A stretch of 64,000 nt of DNA from an uncultured Clostridia bacterium (GTDB taxonomy: Bacteria; Bacillota; Clostridia; Oscillospirales; Ruminococcaceae), in NCBI GenBank assembly GCA_947625125.1, contig CANQNF010000017.1, forward strand, positions 1 through 64,000, written 5' to 3'. Below are positions 8,140 to 15,277 of the stretch, in pieces. The translations under genes were made by a program, and so were the position numbers. Position 1 is the first letter of the stretch. Each line of letters opens with the position of its first letter. The notes under the pieces are model-generated. The model was given only the letters and a program-made list of their open reading frames with translations. It was not told where the DNA came from and did not search any database.

Positions 8140-9147
8140 TTACAGAAGCGGAATGCCGGCTTCGCGGCAGCCCTTGACGGTGGCTTCGTCCCATACCGAG
8201 ACCTGGACCTCGCCGATATGCGCTTTTCCGAGCAGGAGCATGCAAAGCCTCGACTGGCCGATGCCGCCGCCTATGGTCTGGGGCAGGAGTCCCGCAAGGA
8301 GATTTTTATGGAATTCAAGACCCGAGCGCCACTCGCACTCTGCCTTTTTAAGCTGCTCCTTAAGGACCTCGGCGTTGACTCTTATGCCCATGGAGCTGAG
8401 CTCGAACGCGCAGCCAAGGACTTCGTTCCACATGAGAAGATCGCCGTTTAAACTCCAGTCGTCATAGTCGGGGGCTCTGCCGTCGTGCTTCTCACCGGAC
8501 TTCAGAACGTCGCCGATGCCGATGATAAAAGCGGTCTTATGCTCCTTTAAATAGGCGTTCTCACGCTCTTTCGGGGTCATGCCGGGGTAGAGGTCCTCGA
8601 GCTCCTGGGCGGTGATGAAGCTTACGTCGCGTGACAGCGAGCACCGAACGTTCGGGTAGATTCTCGTCACGACGTCGGATGTGTCGCAGACGGCGTTTGC
8701 GATTTTTAAAACAATGCTCTTAAGAAATTCAAGATTTCTTTCGTCAGGGAGCATTATCCTCTCCCAGTCCCACTGGTCGACGTAGACCGAGTGGAGGTTG
8801 TCGAGCTCCTCGTCACGGCGTATCGCGTTCATGTCGGTGTAAATGCCCTCGCCGGGATGGAAGCCGTATTCTTTTAATGCCATTCTCTTCCATTTTGCAA
8901 GGGAATGAACGACCTCGGCATGCCCGCCGGTCTCCTTTACATCAAAAACGACCGGTCTCTCCACACCGTTTAAGTCGTCGTTCAAGCCTCTCCCGCCGTC
9001 GACGAAAAGCGGAGCCGAAGCGCGCTTTAAATTCAGAGCACGGCAGAGGTTAAGCTCAAAGGTGTGCTTTATAAGGCCGATAGCGGTCTGGGTCTCATAT
9101 GCGTTAAGTCGGGGAAGATACCCCTCGGGGATGATAAGTTTGCTCAT
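8140..9147 (-). CDS. asnA: Aspartate-ammonia ligase (asparagine synthetase A)
   Basis: Makes asparagine from aspartate, ammonia and ATP (AMP-forming) in the cytosol. The 335-residue protein matches AsnA along its length: GYLPRLNAYETQTAIGLIK at the start, RPVVFDVKE, VYVDQWDWE, and the class II aminoacyl-tRNA-synthetase-like end GGGIGQSRLCMLLLGK followed by EVQVSVWD. An AGGAGG-like ribosome site precedes ATG 9147. It is first gene of a two-gene unit with the thioesterase. Confidence 0.95.
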   Translation of the reverse strand: MSKLIIPEGYLPRLNAYETQTAIGLIKHTFELNLCRALNLKRASAPLFVDGGRGLNDDLNGVERPVVFDVKETGGHAEVVHSLAKWKRMALKEYGFHPGEGIYTDMNAIRRDEELDNLHSVYVDQWDWERIMLPDERNLEFLKSIVLKIANAVCDTSDVVTRIYPNVRCSLSRDVSFITAQELEDLYPGMTPKERENAYLKEHKTAFIIGIGDVLKSGEKHDGRAPDYDDWSLNGDLLMWNEVLGCAFELSSMGIRVNAEVLKEQLKKAECEWRSGLEFHKNLLAGLLPQTIGGGIGQSRLCMLLLGKAHIGEVQVSVWDEATVKGCREAGIPLL

Positions 9148-9267
9148 TGTCGGGCCTCCTGATGATTTAGCAAGATAAAGTAATTATACCACTGCCGAGG
9201 GGGTTTGTCAAGAAAAGAGGGGCGGAGGGAAGCGGCCATTTCGACCACATAATAAAAAGTTTAGGAT

Positions 9268-9532
9268 CAAGCCCTTTTCAAAGGGCTTGCAGAGTCAAGG
9301 GCAAATGACGATTGCGTTAAAACTTGCTTTTCAAGGCTTCGCTGAAGCCTTTCAAAGAGTTTTAATCGCAAGTCAGCCCCTTGTCGCAGCCCGCAGGCTG
9401 CGAAATTTTTTACACGAAGGCGCTCCGCAAGGGGTGAATTGAAAAAATAGCCCGGTGGGCTATTTTTTCAAGAGGGGACGCCCTGCAAGTGAGGGCGTCC
9501 CCTTGTGATACGCAGCTCCGACAGGAGCTGCG
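9268..9532. repeat. Intergenic array of nested hairpins
   Basis: In order: CAAGCCCTTT/AAAGGGCTTG (9269-9290); a branched stem with TTAAAACT/AGTTTTAA enclosing AAGGCTTC-GCT-GAAGCCTT (about 9308-9375); TCGCAGCC-CGCA-GGCTGCGA (9384-9403), itself inside CCCCTTG/CAAGGGG; TTGAAAAAATAGCCC-GGT-GGGCTATTTTTTCAA (9439-9471, 15 bp perfect); GGGGACGCCCT/AGGGCGTCCCC; CGCAGCTCC-GACA-GGAGCTGCG. It fills much of a 950-bp gap without genes and resembles R1 in style; TCGCAGCC-CGCA-GGCTGCGA is identical to an R1 module. Confidence 0.8.
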
Positions 9533-9560
9533 AACCTTTAATCATCAAACCATGAATTAT

Positions 9561-9640
9561 TATAATGTGGGCGGAATGGACACTCCCGGGGCGGAGATTT
9601 CAAGGTGTCGCCTGCGGCGACGGATTTGAATGGTGGGTGC
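9561..9640 (+). repeat. Repeat R2, copy b (rearranged)
   Basis: An R2 end (GTGGGCGGAATGGACACTCC) is followed by an R2 core (TTCAAGGTGTCGCCTGCGGCGACGG) without the heptamer part. It lies 72 bp before cloverleaf CL2, in the same order and relative direction as R2d and CL3 at 22935-23232. Confidence 0.7.
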
Positions 9641-9711
9641 AATGCGAGGGCTCGTGCGCTGCCGGAGCCTGAGAGCGAAACCGTAAGGAGAACGGGAGCG
9701 CTCCGGCACAT

Positions 9712-9847
9712 GCCGTCCGGCTCCCGCAGCCTTGGCGAAGCCCCCGGGCCCGCGCCCCAAAGGGGGCGCGGGCCGAACGGCGGCGAAGCCGCCGTTTTGC
9801 CGCCGGAGGCGGCGGGGGCTTCGCCCGGGCTGCGGCGAGCGGACGGC
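9712..9847 (+). repeat. Cloverleaf element copy 2 (CL2)
   Basis: Basal stem GCCGTCCG (9712-9719) with CGGACGGC (9840-9847), then CCGCAGCC (9724-9731) with GGCTGCGG (9828-9835), then GGCGAAGCCCC (9734-9744) with GGGGCTTCGCC (9815-9825). Three hairpins inside: GGCCCGCGCCCC-AAAG-GGGGCGCGGGCC (9747-9774), AACGGCGGC-GAA-GCCGCCGTT (9776-9796) and GCCGCC-GGA-GGCGGC (9799-9813). No coding potential is supported here. Confidence 0.9.
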
Positions 9848-9907
9848 GGCGGTGGGGCACGGTGTACCGTTCCGCATTGCCCGTTTCCCGCACAGTCCCC
9901 CGCAACC

Positions 9908-10031
9908 GATGTGTCCTAATCGGCCACATCAAGAATACAGAAGTCAGAAGTCAGATGTCAGAACTTCAAGGTGTCGCCTGCGGCGACGATTTTAAAAATA
10001 GTGAATAATGCGGGCAATTTAGACACTCCCC
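9908..10031 (+). repeat. Repeat R2, copy c (most complete)
   Basis: Starts with hairpin GATGTG-tcctaatcggc-CACATC, then AAGAATACAG, four heptamers of the form CAGAAGT/CAGATGT, TTCAAGG, the perfect palindrome GTCGCC-TGC-GGCGAC, ATTTTAAAAATAGTGAATAATGCGGGC and GACACTCCC. It ends 67 bp before the carbonic anhydrase start. Confidence 0.85.
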
Positions 10032-10098
10032 CCCGCAACCCCGCTATTGACTCCTTTTGTAAAAAATGCTATTATAGTTAAAAAAGGAGCGATAAAAA

Positions 10099-10641
10099 AT
10101 GGAAAGAACCGATTTGATAAACCGCCTAATTGACGGAAACGCCCGGTATATTGCCGGAAAGTTTTCGGGAGACATATCCCCCGAAAAGCGCGCCGATACT
10201 GCCGAAAACGGCCAGAAACCCTTTGCCGTGGTGGTCGCATGCTCGGATTCAAGGGTCATCCCCGAGGCGATATTCGACTGCGGAGTAGGCGAAATTTTTA
10301 CCGTGCGAACTGCCGGAAACACCGTCGGAGAGGCCGAGCTCGGCTCGGTACAGTATGCCTTAAAGCACCTTAAGGCCGGGCTTGTCGTCGTTTTGGGGCA
10401 TACCTGCTGCGGCGCAGTATCGGCGGCGCTTTCGGGCTGCGACGAGGAATATGTGAGAACTCTTACCGACCTTGTGAGCAGGAATATCTCCGGCGAAAAG
10501 GACCCCACAGCCGCTTCCGTCGCCAATGCAAAGGCCGGAGCCGAAAAAATAATTGCGGCGCTGTCCCCCGAAAACGCAGAGGTAGCCGCGGCTCTTTATG
10601 ATGTAAAAACCGGCAGGGTCGATTTTTTCCGGCAAAAATAA
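10099..10641 (+). CDS. Beta-class carbonic anhydrase
   Basis: Catalyses reversible hydration of CO2 to bicarbonate in the cytosol. The 180-residue protein has the zinc site and catalytic dyad of the beta class: C48, D50 and R52 in ACSDSR, H101 and C104 in GHTCCGA, with VRTAGN between them. Length fits the short bacterial subclass. AAAGGAG is about ten bases before the ATG. It stands alone. In an anaerobe it likely supplies bicarbonate for carboxylations; this is inference. Confidence 0.92.
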   Translation: MERTDLINRLIDGNARYIAGKFSGDISPEKRADTAENGQKPFAVVVACSDSRVIPEAIFDCGVGEIFTVRTAGNTVGEAELGSVQYALKHLKAGLVVVLGHTCCGAVSAALSGCDEEYVRTLTDLVSRNISGEKDPTAASVANAKAGAEKIIAALSPENAEVAAALYDVKTGRVDFFRQK

Positions 10642-10779
10642 ATAAGCGCACTCTGCTGCAAAAAAATAAAATATAAATAATTTTACATAAAAGCGCCTCC
10701 CGACGTCCGCTTAAAATATGCGTGCGCGCCCGTAACGGCAATTTGTCTTACGCATATTATAGCTATCAGGAGGTGCGAA

Positions 10780-11583
10780 ATGAATATTCTATGCTTTTAC
10801 GCTCTGCTCGCGACCGGGATAACATGGCTTGTAACGGCTCTCGGCGCGGCGGTGGTGGTGTTTTTCAAATCGCCGGGTCAAAAGGTACTTAATCTTATGC
10901 TCGGCTTCGCTTCCGGGGTGATGATAGCGGCGTCGTTCTGGTCGCTTTTGCAGCCTGCCATTGAGATGGCGGAATCTGCGGGAGGCATTCCCGCATATAT
11001 CGTAGCTGCCGCAGGCTTTTTATTCGGCGCAGTTTTCATGTGGGGCTCAGACAAGGTCGTCAGCTTTGCTGCCCTAAAAGCCGATTCACGGGAGGGACGC
11101 CCCGACGAAAGACTTATACGGATAATCATGCTCGTTTTGTCGATAACTCTTCACAACATTCCCGAGGGCCTTGCGGTAGGTGTGGCGTTCGGAGCGCTGA
11201 ATGTAAACGGCTCTGACCCAGAGGGACTGATGGGCGCGATAACGATAGCCCTCGGAATAGCTTTGCAGAATTTCCCCGAGGGCGCCGCAGTCTCGCTTCC
11301 TTTAAGAAGAGAGGGCTGTTCCCGTAAAAAAGCTTTTTTGATAGGTCAGGCCTCCGGCATAGTCGAGCCGATAGCGGGCGTGATAGGCGCGGTTCTGGTC
11401 GTTTACGTCGAGGCGCTGCTGCCGTACGCCTTAAGTTTTGCGGCCGGGGCGATGATACTTGTGGCCGTGCACGAGCTTATCCCCGAGTGCCAGAAAAACC
11501 AGTCCTCCCAGCCCTATTTTGCGACCATGGGCATCGTCTCCGGCTTCGCGGTGATGATGGTGTTAGACGTAATGCTGGGGTAG
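10780..11583 (+). CDS. ZIP family divalent metal transporter
   Basis: A 267-residue membrane transporter with about eight hydrophobic helices, predicted to import Zn2+ or a related metal. The two metal-binding helices carry HNIPEG (125-130) and QNFPEG (163-168), the ZIP signature pair. The loop between helices 3 and 4 has acidic residues and no His-rich stretch. AGGAGG precedes ATG 10780. An inverted repeat AATATGCG (10715-10722) / CGCATATT (10751-10758) overlaps the likely -10 region and may be an operator. No metalloregulator gene adjoins it. Confidence 0.88.
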   Translation: MNILCFYALLATGITWLVTALGAAVVVFFKSPGQKVLNLMLGFASGVMIAASFWSLLQPAIEMAESAGGIPAYIVAAAGFLFGAVFMWGSDKVVSFAALKADSREGRPDERLIRIIMLVLSITLHNIPEGLAVGVAFGALNVNGSDPEGLMGAITIALGIALQNFPEGAAVSLPLRREGCSRKKAFLIGQASGIVEPIAGVIGAVLVVYVEALLPYALSFAAGAMILVAVHELIPECQKNQSSQPYFATMGIVSGFAVMMVLDVMLG

Positions 11584-11734
11584 GGGGAGGCAAGGGGGGG
11601 ATGAAAGCGGGATGGGGAAAAGGGACTTGCGCAAGGAATTGAATTAAAGAGGGCAGGCTCTGCTGAACTGAAATAAGGTAATAGCTCATGATGCAAAATT
11701 AATAAGAAACCCGCCCGCTGGTACGCACAAAGCA

Positions 11735-11758
11735 AACCCACCACTGAAGTGGTGGGTT
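11735..11758. repeat. Perfect 11-bp hairpin in a 298-bp gap, possibly an IS200/IS605 remnant
   Basis: AACCCACCACT, GA, AGTGGTGGGTT. Such GGTGGGTT-type hairpins are common at the ends of IS200/IS605 and IS1341-type elements. No TnpA or TnpB coding remains. The surrounding gap (11584-11881) also holds CCCTAAAAGGGG and a TGGCTCATACC stretch, and nothing else recognisable. A small RNA or terminator is an alternative. Confidence 0.4.
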
Positions 11759-11881
11759 GTATTATCCCTAAAAGGGGTTATTAATGGCTCATACCTATAA
11801 GGGGGTTGTGAAGGTTTGGCATCGCATTACTATCTCAGGTAGCCGCTTTAAGGAAGCCCTTAATTTATTATAGCGTAAAAA

Positions 11882-12880
11882 TTACTTCATCGCTTCTTCG
11901 ACCGCGACCGCGCAGGCGACGGAAGCGCCAACCATCGGGTTATTTCCCATTCCGATGAGACCCATCATTTCAACATGGGCGGGGACGGAGGAGGAGCCCG
12001 CGAACTGTGCGTCGGAGTGCATCCTGCCCATCGTGTCGGTCATGCCGTAGCTGGAGGGGCCGGCCGCCATGTTGTCGGGGTGGAGCGTTCTGCCGGTGCC
12101 GCCGCCGGACGCGACCGAGAAGTATTTAACGCCGTTTTCATTGCACCATTTCTTGTAGGTGCCGGCGACGGGGTGCTGGAATCTGGTCGGGTTGGTGGAG
12201 TTGCCGGTGATGGAAACGCCGACGTTCTCAAGCTTCATGATAGCCACGCCCTCGGGGACGTTGTCGGCGCCGTAGCACTTGACGTCGGCCCTCGGACCGT
12301 TTGAGTAAGCCTTTTCGTAGACGACCTCGACCTGCTCGGTGAACGGGTCGAACTTGGTCTCGACGTAGGTGAAGCCGTTTATCCTTGAGATGATGAAAGC
12401 GGCGTCCTTGCCGAGGCCGTTTAAGATGACGCGGAGCGGCTTGGTCCTTACCTTGTTGGCGTTAAGGGCGATTTTGATGGCTCCTTCGGCAGCCGCGAAG
12501 CTCTCGTGGCCTGCGAGGAAGCAGAAGCATTCAGTGCTCTCCGAAAGAAGCATGGAAGCTAAATTGCCATGCCCGAGGCCGACCTTGCGGTTTTCGGCGA
12601 CGGAGCCGGGGATGCAGAAGCTCTGAAGTCCCTCGCCGATGGCGACGGCGGCGTCTGCGGCCTTGGTGCAGCCTTTCTTGATGGCGATGGCGCAGCCGAC
12701 GGTGTATGCCCAGACGGCGTTTTCAAAGCAAATGGGCTGGGTCTCTCTTACTATCTTATCGCAGTCGATGCCCTTGGCAAGGGTTATCTCCTTACATTCC
12801 TCAACAGAGGAAATACCGTACTGTTTGAGAACCGAATTTATCTTGTCGATTCTTCTCTCATAGTTTTCAAATAAAGCCAT
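11882..12880 (-). CDS. GGGtGRT family protein
   Basis: A 332-residue protein of the GGGtGRT family (PF14057), named for the motif seen here as ASGGGTGRTLHPDN in its C-terminal third. It is followed by a conserved Gly/Met-rich segment (MGRMHSDAQFAGSSSVPAHV). The family occurs in anaerobes next to NifU-like scaffolds, exactly as here: the NifU-like gene lies 21 bp upstream on the same strand. Its biochemical role is not established; association with Fe-S assembly or metal handling is inferred from this neighbourhood. AGGAGG lies before ATG 12880. Confidence 0.85.
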   Translation of the reverse strand: MALFENYERRIDKINSVLKQYGISSVEECKEITLAKGIDCDKIVRETQPICFENAVWAYTVGCAIAIKKGCTKAADAAVAIGEGLQSFCIPGSVAENRKVGLGHGNLASMLLSESTECFCFLAGHESFAAAEGAIKIALNANKVRTKPLRVILNGLGKDAAFIISRINGFTYVETKFDPFTEQVEVVYEKAYSNGPRADVKCYGADNVPEGVAIMKLENVGVSITGNSTNPTRFQHPVAGTYKKWCNENGVKYFSVASGGGTGRTLHPDNMAAGPSSYGMTDTMGRMHSDAQFAGSSSVPAHVEMMGLIGMGNNPMVGASVACAVAVEEAMK

Positions 12881-12901
12881 GGTTTCTTTCCTCCTTTAAA
12901 A

Positions 12902-13594
12902 TTACTGTTTTCTCGGGTCGATGTATTTTGCGGCCTCGGCGAATCTGCCGTAGGTGCCCTTGGCCTTTTCATAGGCGGTGTTCGGGTCGTCGCCTTTCTT
13001 GATGAAATCGGTCATCTTGCCGAGCGATACGAATTCGTAGCCGATGACCTGATCGTCGGAATCAAGCGCCATTCTTGTGACATAGCCCTCGGCCATTTCA
13101 AGGTAGCGAACGCCCTTGGCCTTGGTGCCGTACATGGTGCCGACCTGGGAGCGCGTGCCCTTGCCTAAGTCCTCAAGACCTGCGCCGACCGAGAGGCCGT
13201 CCTCGGAGAATGCGGACTGAGTTCTGCCGTAGACGATCTGTAAAAACAGCTCGCGCATGGCGGTGTTGATGGCGTCGCATACGAGGTCGGTGTTAAGGGC
13301 CTCTAAGATGGTCTTGCCGGGGAGTATCTCGGCGGCCATGGCGGCGGAGTGGGTCATGCCGGAGCAGCCGATGGTCTCGACCAAAGCCTCCTCGATAACG
13401 CCCTCCTTGACGTTAAGAGAGAGCTTGCAGGCTCCCTGCTGAGGAGCGCACCAGCCGATGCCGTGGGTAAAGCCGGAGATGTCGCCTATCTGCTTTGCCT
13501 CTACCCACTTGCCCTCTTCGGGAAGCGGCGCGGGACCGTGCTTCGGGCCCTTGGCTACTACGCACATCTCTTCAACTTCGCGGGAATAATTCAT
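12902..13594 (-). CDS. NifU-like iron-sulfur scaffold protein, atypical
   Basis: A 230-residue protein related to NifU/IscU scaffolds. C56 (QGACKLSLNV) and C77 (IGCSGMTHSAAMAAEILPG) align with the first two of the three cluster ligands of IscU. The third ligand position (around VYGRTQSAFS, 121-130) has no Cys; extra cysteines are C11, C49 and C106. The protein is longer than IscU (about 130) by a C-terminal region of unknown role. It is first gene of the pair with the GGGtGRT gene. Whether it builds clusters is uncertain because one ligand is missing. Confidence 0.75.
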   Translation of the reverse strand: MNYSREVEEMCVVAKGPKHGPAPLPEEGKWVEAKQIGDISGFTHGIGWCAPQQGACKLSLNVKEGVIEEALVETIGCSGMTHSAAMAAEILPGKTILEALNTDLVCDAINTAMRELFLQIVYGRTQSAFSEDGLSVGAGLEDLGKGTRSQVGTMYGTKAKGVRYLEMAEGYVTRMALDSDDQVIGYEFVSLGKMTDFIKKGDDPNTAYEKAKGTYGRFAEAAKYIDPRKQ

Positions 13595-13731
13595 TTTGTA
13601 TTGTCTCCTTTCAACGTATTGGTTGCGAAATTTTTACCTGTCTATTATACATCATTTTTCTTTTCTTGGCAAGGGGTTTTGAATACTTTTTTGAAAGACG
13701 GCCGCTTTTTCCGGTTGTCGGAAATTTTGGG

Positions 13732-14904
13732 TCATATATCCTTTTTTGACCTCGCTATTTTGACATAAGCCGTCTCAAGGAGGAGGATGTTTATAACTGC
13801 AAAGAATGTAAGATAATAGGGCATTATCGAGATGCCGAGCGCCTGCTGGAGCTTTCCGAAAACCATCGGCATGAACGTGCTCCCCAAATATGCCGAAGCC
13901 ATCTGCAATCCTATGGCGGCGGCGCTGTATTTTTTGCCGAAGTTTTCGGGCGCCATGTGCTGAACAGCGGGATACACGGGTCCCATGCCGGTGCCGGCGA
14001 TAAGAAAGCCTGCGGCGGCAACTGCGTAGCCTTTAAGCGGAAGCATTATCATCAAAATGCCGACAAGCTCGACGGCGATACCTATTCTTATAAGAGGACG
14101 GTCGCCGACCCTGTTCGAGATAAAGCCGGAAATAAGCCGTCCGAGCATGAGCCCGCCGAAAATAAGGGAGCCGAACGCCGCCATCAGCTCGGCGCTCATG
14201 TAAGGGCGCGTGCCCGCAAAGTAGCTCGACGTCCAGAGAAAGCAGGTGGCCTCTCCCGCACAGTAAGCAAAGAACGCTATGAGCGTGGGCACTACCCCCG
14301 GGACTCCGAGGGTCTCGACGATACCGGCGCTCTCGGAATCCTCGGGGCCGCCTGACGAGGCGGTCTTTTTCCAGAGCGGGACAGAAAGAATTATCACGGC
14401 GAGAATGCCCATCTGAATAAATGCCGTCCAGCGATAACCGACGTTCCAATGGGCGTATTTTAAGGCTATGGCCATTATGTTCGGGCTGATGACAGCGCCG
14501 AGACCGTAGAAGCAATGCAGAAAATTCATGACCGATGACGAATAATGATTCGCGACGTAGTGGTTGAGGGAGGCGTCGACGCTGCCTGCGCCGAGACCGT
14601 ACGGCACCGCGAACAAAAAGAGCGTCCAATATCTTGTCGAAAACGAGAAGCCGAAAAGACCGACGACCGTCAGGAATGTGGAAAAAATGACGATATAAAC
14701 GGTCGGGAGCTTTTTTATCAGTTTCGGCGCCAAAAGCGCAGAGAGTATCGTCATAAAGGATATCGCCATCGAGACGTAGCCCGCGTAGGACGACGGCACG
14801 CCGAAGTCGGTATGAAGCGTCGGCCATGCCGAACCGAGCAGCGAATCCGGCAGCCCGAGGCTTACGAATGAAAGATAGATTATCGCTATGAGCAAAGCGG
14901 CCAT
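13732..14904 (-). CDS. Major facilitator superfamily transporter
   Basis: A roughly 390-residue integral membrane transporter with about twelve hydrophobic helices. The N-terminal half starts AALLIAIIYLSFVSLGLPDS, and the pattern resembles MFS members annotated as sugar or fucose-type permeases. A longer frame begins at 14985, but ATG 14904 has AAAGGA eight bases upstream and gives a first membrane helix at the very start, as usual. No binding protein, kinase or regulator is adjacent, so the substrate cannot be assigned. Confidence 0.75.
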   Translation of the reverse strand: MAALLIAIIYLSFVSLGLPDSLLGSAWPTLHTDFGVPSSYAGYVSMAISFMTILSALLAPKLIKKLPTVYIVIFSTFLTVVGLFGFSFSTRYWTLFLFAVPYGLGAGSVDASLNHYVANHYSSSVMNFLHCFYGLGAVISPNIMAIALKYAHWNVGYRWTAFIQMGILAVIILSVPLWKKTASSGGPEDSESAGIVETLGVPGVVPTLIAFFAYCAGEATCFLWTSSYFAGTRPYMSAELMAAFGSLIFGGLMLGRLISGFISNRVGDRPLIRIGIAVELVGILMIMLPLKGYAVAAAGFLIAGTGMGPVYPAVQHMAPENFGKKYSAAAIGLQMASAYLGSTFMPMVFGKLQQALGISIMPYYLTFFAVINILLLETAYVKIARSKKDI

Positions 14905-14997
14905 GTAGGTCATCCTTTCGCAGAGCCCGCCGAGGGCCCGTGATTTTGCGTGAGATATTATAGCAGGCTCAGGGGAGGTTGTCAAGACGCTTTCGCG

Positions 14998-15071
14998 TCA
15001 AGAATACAGAAGTCGGAGGTCAGAAATCAGATTTTCAAGGAGTTGTTTTTAGAAATAGAGAATAGGGGGGG
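14998..15071 (+). repeat. Repeat R2, copy f (degenerate)
   Basis: AAGAATACAG followed by heptamers (AAGTCGG, AGGTCAG, AAATCAG), TTCAAGG and a decayed core without the GTCGCC palindrome, ending AGAATAGGGGGGG. It lies in the 373-bp gap between the divergent MFS and Na/Pi genes. Confidence 0.65.
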
Positions 15072-15171
15072 CTGCCATATCTGAGCACCCAACGTTCCCT
15101 TTTTTCTTGCATAAATTCCCCCGGATGATTTACATAAAAATTATGCAAAGTGACTTTTTTCTCTCCTGCTC

Positions 15172-15200
15172 TTGAAAATCCGGGCGTTTTCTGCTATATT
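15172..15200 (+). promoter_or_regulatory. Promoter for the Na/Pi transporter
   Basis: TTGAAA (15172-15177), a 17-bp spacer and TATATT (15195-15200). The transcript would have an 80-base leader with no obvious riboswitch. Confidence 0.6.
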
Positions 15201-15277
15201 TAATGCTGTAGGAAAATGTGTTTAACGGGTACTGGCGTACCGGTCCGCGTGGAGCGGATAAAGTAAAGGAAAGGATA

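Noticed and set aside
12569-12874. Plus-strand frames opposite the GGGtGRT gene
   Set aside because: Shadow frames of a conserved minus-strand gene; glycine/alanine-rich without start signals.
15201-15277. Riboswitch in the leader of the Na/Pi transporter
   Set aside because: Too short and without recognisable conserved motifs of known classes.
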